From positions 47,705,461 through 47,769,460 of the forward strand of contig CM054140.1 of the NCBI GenBank assembly GCA_028751875.1: 64,000 bases of DNA, read 5' to 3'. The notes below the pieces were generated by a model. It did not search any database, was not told the origin of the DNA, and saw only the letters and a program-made list of their open reading frames with translations. This document shows, piece by piece, positions 36,615 to 50,800 of this stretch. Position numbers and translations under genes: made by a program. Numbering within the stretch: the first letter of the stretch is position 1; each line of letters begins with the position of its first letter. The stretch comes from Rapana venosa. Its lineage: Eukaryota > Mollusca > Gastropoda > Neogastropoda > Muricidae.

Positions 36615-37879
36615 CAGAAAAAGATAATGCTATACATACACATATTGAAGCAATAACAAGTTCATGACATGTTCAAGATAATACACTTGACTGCAATCTT
36701 GTTTATAGCCCCACCGACCACAGAGGCCACGTCGGGGCTGTCACCTCATAACTTTATACATTTGTTTCTTTAGTTTGGCAGCTGGTAACCATCATGAACA
36801 AAGACAAAAGAAGGGTATGTGAAACTGGCAGTTATGATCAATGATAATAAGTTGGGGGTAAAACAGAACCAAAGTTATGACAGATCAGGCACATTCATTC
36901 TGCTGAATACTTCCACAAAATACACAAGACTTTCTCTTTTCTTTCAGGCATCAGATCTCATTTACTCAAAACCAAATTAAGCAACAAAAGGCTAAAAAAA
37001 ATACAGATGAACAAAGATAAAGTACAAAGGTAAACTGGCACATGGAAAAATGGATAGGGGAGGGGGACTCAAAATCATTGGGAGGGGAGGAAAGGGCGGA
37101 GATCAGGAAAAGAAGTTAAGTACAGTTAATGGCTGATATTCTCTTTTCTCTGAGCCCAAGCACATTTTAAGGCTTGGATGTAGTTCTCTTCAATCAACAA
37201 TGTTTTAACACACGCACACGAAGTCCAGATGAAAACTTCATGTTAGAAGGAAGACAAACGTGCTTTTGGTTTTCATTTTTAACCGGCATTCGGTCTGAAA
37301 ACAAAGTTACACATGACCAAATAATTAATTTACACACATTTTGAAGACGCAGAAAATGAGACAGGACATGATGAAGACATACATACCCACCACAGATACA
37401 GATTATGCATGCTCGCTGATTAAAACAACCTGTACACTTCCAGCCTGCTTACACGAAGCCCTAAAGCAAAACTCCAAAAAGACTGAAAGAATTCCAACTG
37501 GCATAAAATAGAATTTTAAAAATGTACAAATTGGAATTCCAAAAGGCACAGATGGAATCTAAAAAGTCACAGAATGGAATTCCCAAAGGTGAAGAACATA
37601 CCACCATAAGACACAAACTGGAATTCTGAACGGCATATACTGGGAACCCCATAGGCACAGAATAAAAATGACTGCCTGGTGCCGTTGTCATCTTACTACA
37701 GACACTACTATGCTCCATCTGTCTTGCTTTTCACCTTTCCCATCGTTGCTCCCTTACTGGCTCCCTCCCCTCCCTTTGAGTGATTTCAAGGAGAAAGGCC
37801 TATAAAATCCTTTTTGAGGAGACATAGGGGTCAGGAAGTAAGGAATTTGAAGGATTGATTATTATTAAATATGAATTAA

Positions 37880-38030
37880 AACTGAAAGAAATCTTCACTA
37901 TAGTGGACAACACTAATGTTTCTATAATTTTTCATTTACAATTATTTGTGATGAACTAACACTGAAAGAAATCTTCACTATAGTGGACAACACTAATGTT
38001 TCTATTTTTGATGTACAATTATTTGCGAAA
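37880..38030 (+). repeat. 80-bp tandem pair
   Basis: ACTGAAAGAAATCTTCACTA and TAGTGGACAACACTAATGTT repeat with an 80-bp period (37881 and 37961). Possible MTFR 3' UTR on the other strand. Confidence 0.85.
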
Positions 38031-39270
38031 TAAAAAATCCATAAAAAGCTATATTCAGCTGCAAGTTCCTGCTGTTGCTTTACTGGCTACCAGAGTGTTG
38101 ACCGAGACTTCTGTAGTCTACAAAAGCAGCTTTGTCTTTACAATTTTATACAAAAAAGGAAAAGCCCATTCACAATTACAAAGGGGACAAGGCCCGTTTA
38201 TGTTGTGTGTGTGTGAGTGAGAGTGTATGTGTGTGTGTAAAAATTTCTTTTTCACAATACAATATCATTCTTGCAATAATAAAAATAACAATCTACACTG
38301 GCTGAAAGCTGCTGTAGTTGTGGTTGTTTTAGCTTTGCCCTACACTGAGTTGCAGTCACTGATCTACTGCCTTCCTCTATCTCATTTCATTAACTAGTTT
38401 GAACAACAAAATCCAGTGTTTTCTTCACACTTACTTTTCTACACTTCATCCTCTAGATTATCAGTAAATACAGCATGATTTACCTGAAGACATAGATAAA
38501 TCAGTAAGGCGCTGTGAATACACCTCTCATCTATGGAAGAAGCAGAAAACAAAAACAAAACAAAACAAACAACCCTTTGGCACTGTCAACAATGAACTGT
38601 CCTGATTATTTCTCTACTTGTTTCTTTAAAATCCTTCCTTTTTTCTCTCTTGTGAAACATTTTCCGAATTACAAAAGCGAAATCTTAACAGAAAATGTGC
38701 TTCACTTTGAAGAAGAATAAATACTACATGCAGGTACTGTCTACATGACAAGTAAAGAGCTAAGTCTTGACCTATATACTATACATGAGAAGTGACTGTG
38801 CAACTTGTGCAACAGTTACTCAGAATGTCAAGTGGCATGTGTATGTGTGTGTGTGCGCACACTGCATGCATGTGCACACAAGTATATGTATGGTAATGGG
38901 GGGTGGGTGGGTGTGTTTCTGGCCACTGGATGCGGCCATTATAATTTTGTCACCAAATCTTCGATTTTGTTTCCCAGAGCAAGGTTTACGCAGAACTCTT
39001 GGCCCAAGCTTGGTCAGTTATCAATGTAAGCAAAGTGCCGAAGTCTACATTAAAAATGTTGTTAACGCTTTGAAATGTTACGTAAGGTTACTTTCATCCA
39101 TAACAATCTCCCAGCATAACAACTCATATTCTCTCTTGAAAAGAGACAAAACAAAACATTTTTTAAATAAATAAAAGGAGGCACAACTCCTGTGAAGTAG
39201 CTGTACAGTTGCCAATATGGCAAGGCAATTGAAAATAGCCATGCACCCTAACTTCTCATCCAGTGTGTAC

Positions 39271-39342
39271 CTAACTCTCATGGTGATTACCAGGTGTGAG
39301 CATAGAGAGTGCATATTCTGGGTGCCCCCATGGTTGCCAGGG
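39271..39342 (-). CDS. MTFR1: Probable MTFR terminal coding exon
   Basis: Downstream of exon 7 on the minus strand, the acceptor attttccag opens a phase-0 frame PWQPWGHPEYALSMLTPGNH followed by HES and TAG. Phase, small size and position fit a last exon; vertebrate MTFRs end in a short FGPHML-like motif, and WGHPEYALSML is only a loose match. The intron would be 7.4 kb and contain the nested LINEs. The alternative is that exon 7 reads through to the stop in CSMYVPIGVSLH near 46702. Confidence 0.4.
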   Translation of the reverse strand, partial: PWQPWGHPEYALSMLTPGNHHES

Positions 39343-42300
39343 CTGGAAAATACACAACAGCAACACAGCATTTTTAGTGGAGAACTTCTCAAGACCCTTT
39401 TTCTTTTACAGGCCATTACTGCAGCAAGTTAACTTAAGCACATAATTATAAATATACATAGCATCAACAGAGACCTTTTGGATGGAAAATTTGCAGCAAG
39501 ATACCACAGAGTGTACACATTCAAGATTATGAAAGGGCAGTAGCTTGGCTGTTATGCCGATTTAAAGCGACTTAAGGCTGGTAACTGCTTTCCAACCAAT
39601 TAAAAAGATAAAAACGTGCAAGATTCTGTGCAATGATGAGTGCACTCATTTGAACATTCAAAATCTTTTCACACACTTTTAAAAAACTCCAGTCAAAGCA
39701 ATCACATTTGACACCAAAAATCCATATTTGATGATAGCAACAAAATTAGGCACTTTTTAACCACCTGGAGACAAACATTTGATCTCTAAGAACTTTCAAA
39801 TCCTTGAAATGGGTTTGCCCCCCTCCCCAACCAATTCAAATTGAGGACTGTACAAAGCCTTTAGAACCCTCAGCAACACTGTGATCCCCGCCAGCCTACC
39901 AAAGTCTCCTGGCTATTACAACAGACCTTTTCAGCACGGTGAAGAGAAGAGGCCAACAGCACTTGATCGTCATTGTCCTTCTCAACATACATTCACTTGT
40001 TGCTGTCTTTCAGAGGAGATGGAGAAGATGGACCATTTTCTCCTTCTTCGATCAGTGACAGCCGTTTCCGTGTACGCCGCAACATGTGTTGGCCAAACTG
40101 AAACAGTGTTCATTTTCCATTACCTAATATCTTCATGTCATGTCTTGTTTACAGCCCTATTGACCACGAAAGCCATACTGAAACACATCAGTGATGATTG
40201 CTTGATGGTACAGGCCCTAAATCGGATAGCTCCATTGGGACTATAATACAATCAAAAGCAATGTCAGGGCTCTCACCTCATTCAGTTTTAGTGGCTCCAG
40301 TAACTTTCACCAAGTTTAAAACCAACACCTCCTAATACCTTCAAATATCCAACACCATCTGTCCGAAAAAAAAACCCACCCAAATAAATGACACAATAAC
40401 AAAATTATTTAATTCCTTCAGGCAAACAAAATAAGGCTGTGCTGAGGACACCAGTCATTCCGCTTAACTTATCATCCCCTGGTTACAAAAAAAAACAACA
40501 CCAGCTATATCTCAAAGTAAAAAAATATATATTTTTAAAAAAGGTCATATGGGAAAATAACACTGCAAATGAACATCCTGTGCCCCTCCCAGTGTTTAGA
40601 TATCACTACCTCGTCGCTAAAACAAACAATACAGACAAAAATGTCATATCATGAAAAAAGAATAACATTTGAAAGATTTGCTTTTAAAAGAAAGGCAGGC
40701 AAATGGACTGGGAAGGCAGAGAATAAACAAGAGAGTTGATAGAAAGGTAAGGAAAAAGACAGAAAGAGATAGAACAGAGGACATTTCTAGCACAGAATTT
40801 CCAAAAGGTGGGGATGCTATCTATACTGGAAGAGCCCCCGACATCTCCATGGGGGGCAATATTCAGCATCAACTTGTCACTCAATGTTTACATTGCTGAA
40901 CAGAGTGGATTAATACGTCTTCAAAAGATCTGTTAGGAGACTGGGTAGGTTGTTACAACCAGATGCCTACCAGTCTTCAGCCCTAGCCAATGACTTCAAA
41001 GGGTTAAAAGAGAAGTCTTGGTCCCTCAAGTCATGCAGTTAAAAAATAAAATAAAAAAAGGAAAGAAAAGAACACCAGCAGCTTGAAAATTAAAACATGG
41101 GAAGGCATTCCATTAGCAAGATCTGATGCATGGAAAGAGACAGTGTGCACTGACCCCTTAACTCACTCATCCCACCTGGGTATCACTGTGAGATTGAAAG
41201 TATACACTGGATGATAGGTTTGCATAACTTAGAATGAATTTCATAAGACGACAATGCGAGACTAGAAGCCAACACTTCAGTACTGTATTCAGAGGAACCT
41301 TGTTTTGCCAAAGAATCAACCAGCTCATTCGAATAAATTCCACAATGAGAGGGGATCCATCAAAAAGTTATGCTGATGCCTCTGCAATAGAATGTATCAG
41401 GAATTTAATCTCAAATACAATATCATTCTTATTTTACCATGCCATGTCTTTAATGCCATTAATACTGCTTTTGAGTCAATGCAAAACAGAATTTGGCAAA
41501 CATCAACAGCAGTATCAGACAAAAAAATTCAAAGTCAAAAGGATTGTAAATAATTCACAGGTAAAAATAGCAAAATGCTCTCCTAAATGAAATGATTTTT
41601 GTACTTTTAAAGTCGGAATCACATATGCTGCACCACTTTTGCCTGTTTCTAATGCAGATCCATCAGTATGCACTTTTAAGTGATTAGAATAATTACTTTC
41701 TAAGTGACATTTTACATCAACAGTGAGAAATGTGTCTGTATAATTTTTACTTGGCTGCAGAAATGAAATATTGCATGCTCATTTAGGAAGATCAGTGTCT
41801 TGATTCATAAATATTTCCTCTTTTACTGAATTTGGAATAGAGAGACTACAAACCACGTATTTTGATACTGCCAGTTTTCGCTGATCAGAAAGTGATAGTA
41901 AGTGAGCTTCTTTATAAGTATTATCTGTGTTTGCATGAGCCGGAACACCAAGAGCTATCTTTACTGCTTTACTGTCTAGACTTTGTAATTTTTTAAGGAG
42001 ATACTCTGCAACAGAAAAAATAACTTCCTGTCCATATATTATCATCATTAGCCATTACACCCAGCGGTGTGTAGGGCAGCAACAAAGCGCTTCCACTCCT
42101 GCCTATTCTGGGCCAACCTAGTCACTGATCCCCAAGAGTGCTGCATGGCCTTCATCTCACTTTCTACAGTTCTTCTCCACGTTGCTTTTGGTCTTCCTTT
42201 CTTTCTCCTTCCTTCTGGGGTCCAGTGCAATGCTGTTCTTGCAATTGACTGTGGGTCTCTTCGGAGGATGTGCCCAATCCACTTCCACCGTCTTCTGGTG

Positions 42301-45300
42301 ATGATGGTTCCCATGTCTTCTTGCCTGCATCTCCGTAGTAGGTCTTCATTGGAGATCTTCTCTGGCCAAAAGATCCGGAGAATTCTTCGCAGGCATATGG
42401 TGTGGAAGGATCGAAGTTTGGTAAGATCCACTTCCGTCATCCTCCAGCACTCAGAACCGTATAGGAGCGTAGACACAACACAGCTCTGGTATAGCTTCAG
42501 CTTGGTGTTGGTGCTGTACTGAGTTGATCTCCAGATAGTGTTCATCTCCCTAAACACATTCCTGGCCTTTCCCAGTCTGTTGTGGATGTCTTCTTTTGTG
42601 CCGCCCTCTGGTTTGATGATGCTGCCAAGGTATGTGAACTTGTCTGTCTGGCGCAGGTCAGTTCCATTCACTTTCACAGGGGCTGGTTTGTGTTCACATT
42701 GAGCGACATTGTCTCCGTTTTCTTGGTGCTAATACGAAGCCCCACTTGCTGTCCGAATGTTTGGAGTCTGCTGGTCTTCTCCTGGATATGTTGGTGTGTG
42801 TGGGACAGCAGCGCCAGGTCATCCACAAAGTCAAGGTCGTCTAGTGTTGAGAACAGGCTCCAGCGAATCCCTCTTGGGGTGTCTTCTGTCGTCTTCCTCA
42901 TCACCCAATCGATGGCCAGATTGAAGAGAACTGCTGACATCACACATCCTTGTCTTACTCCAGTCTTGACTTCGAATACAGTGTTGCTATGGCCCACAGA
43001 GCATCTGAAGTTGTCATAGAAGCTTTTGATAAGGTGTACCAGTTTCGATGGGATGCCATAGTGTCGAAGGATAGTCCAAAGGCTGTCTCTGTGTATGCTG
43101 TCAAAATGCCTTTTCGAAGTCCACAAAGTTCACATACAGTTGTCTTTGCCACTCTGTGCACTGTTCGATGATGTTTCTGAGCATGAATATCTGGTCTATA
43201 CATCCTCGTTGCTTCCTGAACCCTGCTTGTTCCTTCCTCAAAGCATCGTCCACAGCGTCTGATATTCTTCTGATGATGACCTTGGCCAGTATCTTGCTTG
43301 GCACAGACAAAAGAGTGATTCCCCTCCAGTTGTTGCAGTCGCTCAGGGTTCCTTTCTTGGGGATTTTGACTATCACTCCCTTGGTCCAGTCATCAGGTAC
43401 TTTCTCGTTCTTCCATGCAGCTGTGAACAGTGGTTGCAGTATGTCAGCTGCTAGTTCAGAATCTGCCTTGAACAGTTCGGCATCAAGGTTGTCCTGGCCT
43501 GGTGACTTGCCATTCTTGAGGGTCTTGATGGCAGCCACTATCTCTTCCTTTGTTGGGGGGTTGACGTCAATGTCCAAGTCTTTTGTAGCTTCTGGGATGT
43601 CGGCTGTCTTGTCAGGTGGTGGTCGGTTGAGAACTTCCTGGAAGTGTTCAGCCCATCTTTCTTCTTGCTCTTTCTCTGTTGTCAACAGTTTCCCTTGTCT
43701 GTCCCTGATTGGTCCCCCAGCGCTCCTCTTAAATTTGTTGCATACTTTCTTGGTGATTTTGTAGACTCTCCCTTGCTCTCCTTGGGCCGCCGCCTCTTCT
43801 GCCTCAGCTGCCAGCTGGTCCATGGCTTCTCTCTTGTCACGGCGTGCGAGTCTCTTCACTTTCCTGTGTGCCTCTCTGTACAACTCTTCCTGCCTCTCTC
43901 GTAGCCGTGGAGACTTTACTTGCAGAAGTCTCTTCTTGGTCTCTCTCCTTTCTTTGATGGCATTGAGGGTCTCTTGTTGGATCCAGTCATTGTTGGTCTT
44001 CTTCTTTTGATGGCCGATGTTGTCCTTGCTGCTCTCAGTGTACAGTTTACAGATCTGCTTCCATGTCGTATCTATGTCATGCTGTTCTGTCATGTTCTGC
44101 AGGATGTGGAATCTGTTCCTCAGGTCGTTGACGAATGCAGACTTCACGTTGGTGTCTCTCAATCGCTGGGAATCAAATCGCGCTTGAGTGGTTGGTCTTG
44201 TATTCTTCTTTAGTTTCATCTGGATGTGTGCTGTCACCAGGTGATGATCGCTCCCGACATCCGCACTTCGCTTGGTTCTCACATCCAGGAGAGATCGTCT
44301 CCACTTACCATTGATCATCAGATGGTCAATCTGGTTCATATCTCTCCCATTCGGCGACGCCCAAGTCAGCTTGTGGATGTCCCGGTGCGTGAATAGGGTC
44401 CCTCCTATCACTAAGTTGTTCATGGCGCAGAACTCCACAAGTCTCTCCCCGTTGTCATTTCTGTTCCCACCCCGTGTTTTCCCATGACTCTCTCATAGTC
44501 GGTGTTGTCACTTCCGACCTTGGCATTTAGGTCCCCCATGATGACGATGAGGTCATTGCGTTGGGCTTTCTCTGTCTCTGTCTGCAGCTGGTGGTAAAAG
44601 TCATCTTTGCTCTCATTGCTGCTGTTGTTGGTTGGTGCGTAGCACTGGACGATGGTGATGTTGATGTGTCTTCCTTCCCTTCAGTCTCGCACTCATTAGT
44701 CTGCTGTTGATGGGCTTCCACTCCATAAGGCATCGCTCAACGCCTTTTTTGAGGAAGATGGCAACTCCCTCGTGGTGCTGGTCGTCATCTCTCCCAGAGT
44801 AGAGGACGGTTTCTCCGGTGGTGGTTCTCACTCTCCCAGATCCAGTCCATCTACTCTCGCTTACTCCTAGGACATGGAGGTTGAATCTTCTCATCTCTAA
44901 TGTTACCTGTGCCAGCTTGCCCGTCTCATACATCGTCCTCACGTTCCAATGTCCTAGTCTGATCTTGGTTTTGGTGGTGTTCAGGTCTTCCCTTATCCTG
45001 CTGGTAGCTTCCTCTCGGCTTTGGCTGTCAGCATTCATACGAGTCTCACTGGACCCGGGAGGTCCTTCGCACGCAAAAGTATAAGTATTCTTTGTTGCTG
45101 TTTCTGTAACTGCTCTTTTTTTACGGGACAGGGTTGTTAGCCCTGTGCCCAACCCCCAACCTGGAGGAAGGGTTCCACCTTAGTCGCCTCTTACGACATG
45201 CCTGGTTGGAGAGCAGGGATCCTATTCTTGCAATGCTCACTTGTAAGCATACCCCGGGAGTCCCACGGGGGTGTCCGTATATTTATTTTGAAACATACTA

Positions 45301-47827
45301 AGGACAGAGCCGGATGTATCAGAGTCTTTGTGTCTTGACTCCATGCCTGAGAACTTATTATCTTTAGAAAATTAAGTCTTTTCCTACCTTCAGTTATCAA
45401 TGGGTTGATGTGCATCTTCCAGTTCAACTTTCTAGTCAAAAATACACCTAAGAATTTGACATCTTGTTTGTATTGAAGCACCCTTCCTTCTAATTTCAGG
45501 ATTGGTAATTTTGATGGGTTGTCACGGTTATTAAAAAGCACAAGACACGTTTTTTCTGCTGATAATTCTAATCTATTTTCTTTCATATAACTACAGAATT
45601 TATCTAATTCTTCCTGATATGTTTTTTCAACATAATTGATCACTGTCTTTTTCGTGTTTTTCCTGACATATTTATCCAAATAGCAACATTGATGACCGCA
45701 GTTTACCTTTCTTCAGGATTGGGACTACAATCGACTGCCTCCACATACTAGGAAGATTGCCATTTATCCAGCAGTTCTGGAAAAATGAAGAGTAGCCTTT
45801 TCCATTTTAAAGGCATATGGGTCAGCATTTGATAAGATATATCAACAGGACCAACAGTTGTCTTGTTATGTGCAAATGAATCTAAAGTTTCACTAAATTC
45901 ATCATACTGAATGGGGGCATTTAATTAATCAGCATTATATGCTGACAATTTGTTTGATTTGTTTACTTTTTCTAATTCGATATTTGATTGTAACTTTAAT
46001 GATGAACTATCATCTGAAAACATTGTAACAAAGGGTTCTTCGTTTTCAATTATGCTTGGAAATCTATTATTTTCAGATTTGATTGGATATGTTGGAAGTT
46101 GAAATCTATTTATTATTTCAGTAACTTTCCTCCAAACGTTATGCAAGTCCTTGGATTCTGATACTTCATTTATACAGAATACTTGTTTTTTGCCTGAGCA
46201 ATTATTCTTTTACATTGAGTTTTAGCATACTTCATACAAATAAAGTTTTCTTCTGATTGATCTTTTAACCATATTTTGAATCATTCCTTTTTATAGTTTA
46301 CTGCATCCTCACATGTTTTAGTCCACCATCTATTGCCCGAATGTTTTCCATTCTTGTTGCTTTTGTATTTGGGAATGGAAAACTCAGCTGCATGTTTGAG
46401 CTTTGCCACAAAATTGGAATGAAACTTATCTACATCATCCTCTTCAATCATTTCAATGTCAGTAGCCTGAAGGAACGATTGAAAAGAACTCCAGTCGCCA
46501 ATTCATATCGAAATTTAGGAATTTTATCCTCAATCTGTAATACAACGTAATATGACAGATGTTATATGGAACTTGGCCAAATCTGCTCCTGATATTCTTA
46601 TCATACATGTTAACACGTAAAGTTACATGTATGATTTGTGATCATCCATCTATTATCATAAGCATCATTAATGCATTTTTTAAAACAGAACTGTCCCAAC
46701 ACTAATGCAGAGACACACCAATAGGGACATACATACTACATACCTTGACTTGAGGAGCGAGTTCTGGAGAATCAAACTCAGGATTCTCATTTTCCTTGTC
46801 GGCAGGGTCAGGACTGTACTGCACCCGGTTGCGGAACTTCTTCTTCAGCGCTTCAGCAATGATGGATGCTGGGTCAGTGCCCGACTGTTTGGGCCGTGAC
46901 TGCAGAGGGGTGCCTCCTGGTGACCTGAACGTGGTACACAACTGTTAGTGATGCTGCAGTCACCTGCTGAACGAGTTATATGTGTGTAACTGTTAGTGAT
47001 GCTGCAGTCACCTGCGGAACGAGTTATATGTGTGTATAGGTGCGTACATTTGAATTTTGTTTAAGCTTTTAATAGTTATTGGCTGCATGACTCTGTAAGA
47101 ATATGTTGAATGCCAGCACTCTGATTTGTCTTTGCAAGATATAGCGCTATACAAATTCCGTTTATTATTATTATTATTTTACATAAACAGCATTCCCCAA
47201 TCACCTGGTGGCTCAGCTGTATTGCGTATTGTTTTGGATGCACTCTATTATAATGTTTACAGTACCCACAGATTTATCTATGTGAACTGTGGATTGCTCT
47301 CTCAGAGGGAGCACATCCCAACAGCTTTCATTTTTTTCTGTCTGTGGGTGTGACCGTTTCCCTATGAGAGTAGCTTTTCCTTACAGAATTTTGCTGGAGA
47401 CAATTCTAGGGAGACATCTACCAACACTGAAATACAAATGCAGCAGGGAAAAGCTTAGGTCTGCTTTGTTGGGAAAGTTTAAAAAAAACCAAAAAAAAAC
47501 ACGATGGATGTATAATCACTGTCATGACAACCTGTATTGTTTCCTTTCATCTCAAAACAAGGGGGGAAAAGGGAGAAAAAAAAGCACTTGAATTCTATCA
47601 TGCGAGTTGTACAAACAAGGTATTTGTTCCACTCAACAACACACTACCAAAATAAATCATTGGTGACATGCAAACAAAATCTGTCCAATTTAAAATACTT
47701 GAATCATCCCATGAAGAGCAATTACAACAATGACAGACACATACATTAATAAGAATGATTTTAAAAACACAAAGAAAAGCTAAGACTGATATCTGTTTAA
47801 ACATTCCACGATGACTTCAAATCAAAG

Positions 47828-47885
<58 letters not shown>

Positions 47886-50800
47886 GATTTAAGATTCAAG
47901 ATTTAATTCCTTTCACCCCTTTTAGGGTATGGAGGATTACAAACCCACACACATGCCAATGCAGCCACACAATGCAGTGGGGACCATAATTTTCTGTTTT
48001 GAATCTATGGGCTGCTCACACAATTTCCTTGAATACTTCAGCAGAAATACGACTGGGTAGTCAATGACAGTGTGAAAATTCAGAATTCGAATGACTACTG
48101 GCACCAATAAATTTCTTTTTCTGTTTGTTTTGCTGTTGGGTCGAGGCACCGTGGTCGAGTGGTTTAGGCAGTCGACTCGTGATCCAGAGGTCGCAGGTTC
48201 GATCCTGCTCGGCTCGGTGTTGTGTCCTTGGGAAAGACACTTTACTCCTATTTTCCTCACTCCACCCAGGTGTACAAGTGGGTACCAGCTCTGCTGGGGA
48301 AGTATCTGGCGACAGACTAGCGTCCTGTCACAGGGGTGGTGAAAAACCATCAGTTCGCTTAACGCTACAGAAACCGGGATAAGCTCCAGCTCTATGGTCC
48401 TTCTGGATCGAAAGAACATACTTTTGCTGTTGGGGCACTGAAAACGACATCCTAAAGGCAACAGTTGAAATTCAGAAAACACAGCATTGGAAGGATCGGC
48501 CAAGGTGGCGGTCAACATAGACTAAAAATTAGACATTACCACCAAAATATAGCACTGCAGTCATGCCTATGCATACCTACCACCCCCCCCTCAAAACAAA
48601 ACAAAATTCAGCATTCTATATAAATAAAGACATACATCTGGCCTTTCAAATTTTTGTTTTAAAGTAAACCCGTACTCACCTTTCCACAGGCTTCAGCTTC
48701 ACTTTGCCTAAATCCTTGAGGATTGCTGCCATGTTGGGAACTCCCCCTGAGTCGCTTCTTTCCTCTCCTTCCCCCTCAGCCACTGCCGACAGTTTCACCT
48801 GCCAAAGATGAAAGCAGAAAAAAAAAAGAATTAGGGTTTAGTGAAGCACTTAAGAAAAAAATATAAAGCAAAAATATGGTGCTTTGCGATGTGCATGCAA
48901 CTAAGGCACAAAAATTTTTTTTTAAAATAGCATATTGTTAAAAAGACTAAATGCTGCGCAAATCATAAGGACATCTAATTTTAGCCAGCCTTCAAATACT
49001 ATGAAGTGTAAAATTCATCGTAATTATAGATCAATAAATAGCATGACACTAATAACCTATTGAATTAATTGCTGCAACAATAAATAATGTTAATTAAGGG
49101 CTTTAATTTGCATTTACTTTAATTGCATGATGATCAATGACAATGAGGATGACGTAATTATGCTTAATTAAGCGCTTTGATTTGTACTTACTTTAATTGC
49201 ATGATGATCAATGACAATGAGGATGACGTAATTATGCTTAATTAAGCGCTTTGATTTGTTTACTTTACAAGATTCAGCGCTATATAAATTCCATACATAT
49301 TATTATTATTATTATATCAGCCCTCTGAATTTGAAGCAAAGTTTGTTCATTTCAAACATAAAATTTGAGGCACATTTTTTTCCTCTTTTTTTTTAAAGCA
49401 AAAAATTAACTTTACAGGCAAATTAACCAAGAAGCAGAAGTCATATCAAATTCTTTTCCTTCAGAAAAATACTGAATTTCTGTTAACAACTTACCGAATA
49501 TGATAAAGACTGACCACCAGGTTAAGATGATGTATCAGAATTTTTCCCACTAGTCTGTAACTAACTTCAGTTGTGAACAAACATTCTGAATTTGTCTAAC
49601 ATTTGGACAACCTCGCCAATAAAATGCAAACTGCTTCACCATGGCAAGGATCTGAATTATGATTGCTTTCACACTTCTTTAACGAAAGTAGAAAAATAAA
49701 AAATAATAAATATATAGAAAAATCACTAAATTATATATATATAATATTTTATTTCTATTATATATATCTATATTTCTATATCTATATAAACAAACCCTAC
49801 CTGTTTTAACAAGTCACTTAATGACCCCGAGTCAGCTGCCCTGGCTGTTTTCACACCACACATAGGAGTTGAGGGGGGGGGAGGAGGAGGGGGAGGAGGA
49901 GGAGGTGGTGGTGGTGGTGGGGGTGGGGGTGGGCAGGCTGGAGGAGGTGGAGGAGGAACATTTGCTCCCGAGACATCTGAAAATAAAAAGATATTTAAAT
50001 TTTGGTGCAGTGGGCACCACGAGCCCGACACATTCCAACCCAGTCACATTGTTCATACATACAGTGTTGCCAATTACAGAGGCCACATCAAAGCTATCCC
50101 CTTGTACAGGGTAACCTGAAACACACAGGCCACTAAACTAATGATCTCACTGCCACCGTTCAGCTTTATGAATACATACATCACTGAGGTCAGTGGTCTG
50201 GGAAGACTACATGAGATCACACACAGAGCAGAGAGAAAGATGGTGAACACTTGTGGCATTGTGTAGAGCTCCTACCATCAATAGCGGCGTGGCAGGATAC
50301 AGGGTGACAGGTTATCACTACATGGCTTACGAGTCCGAACACAACTCATAAATAATCGTTTCTTCTTCAATTTCGGTCCTGTGGTTTATACGGCCGTGCA
50401 CCTAAACCCGAAAAACAAAGACATAAAGCAACAGCTGCACCTACCTACTGTCTTATTGGTCTCCTGCAACAAAACCAGATCGGCAATCTGTTTCCTCAGG
50501 GTTGCCAGCTCTTCCTCCATCACGGAGATTTTGTGCAGCGTTGCTGGGTCCACCTGCTGAGAGCTGTTGGCGATGCCCGACAGGAATTCCAGGGGTGTGG
50601 AACTGCGCTCCCCAGGTTGGTGGTCTGGATCGGCAGTGCTGTGGTGAATGGTGTGCAAGTCTGGGTCGTCCCCAAAATCCGCCGTATGGTCCCACAGCAC
50701 CGTGTTTGTGTCGCTGGTTGCGTTGACGTGAGTGTACTTGGTTCGCCCTGCCCTGAATATTGAGAGCAGACAGTTAGTAGCTTATTGCTGTTCTGTGTTT

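Larger units (their letters stand above)
26399..39270. other. PDE7 3' UTR and intergenic region between convergent genes
   Basis: I see no coding exon in these ~12.9 kb. The left part must hold the PDE7 3' UTR; AATAAA hexamers occur at 27632 and at several later points, so its end cannot be fixed. The region holds a 57-bp minisatellite (28.0-28.4 kb), a ~34-bp minisatellite (31.4-32.4 kb), a repeated 49-bp segment (34.13 and 35.13 kb), poly-G/poly-C runs near 35.07 and 35.26 kb, a SINE fragment near 36.45 kb and an 80-bp tandem pair at 37.9 kb. The right part may be MTFR 3' UTR on the other strand. Confidence 0.6.

Noticed and set aside
43156..43764. Plus-strand 202-codon frame
   Set aside because: It is a shadow of the LINE B coding strand with no recognisable domain.
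43101..44438. 445-codon ORF as a host gene
   Set aside because: Endonuclease and reverse transcriptase motifs, target duplications and a microsatellite tail show it is part of a retrotransposon.
50441..50448. Alternative donor GTAGGT at 50448 for MTFR exon 4
   Set aside because: It leaves phase 0, while the next exon needs one carried base; the overlapping GTAGGT at 50444 fits.
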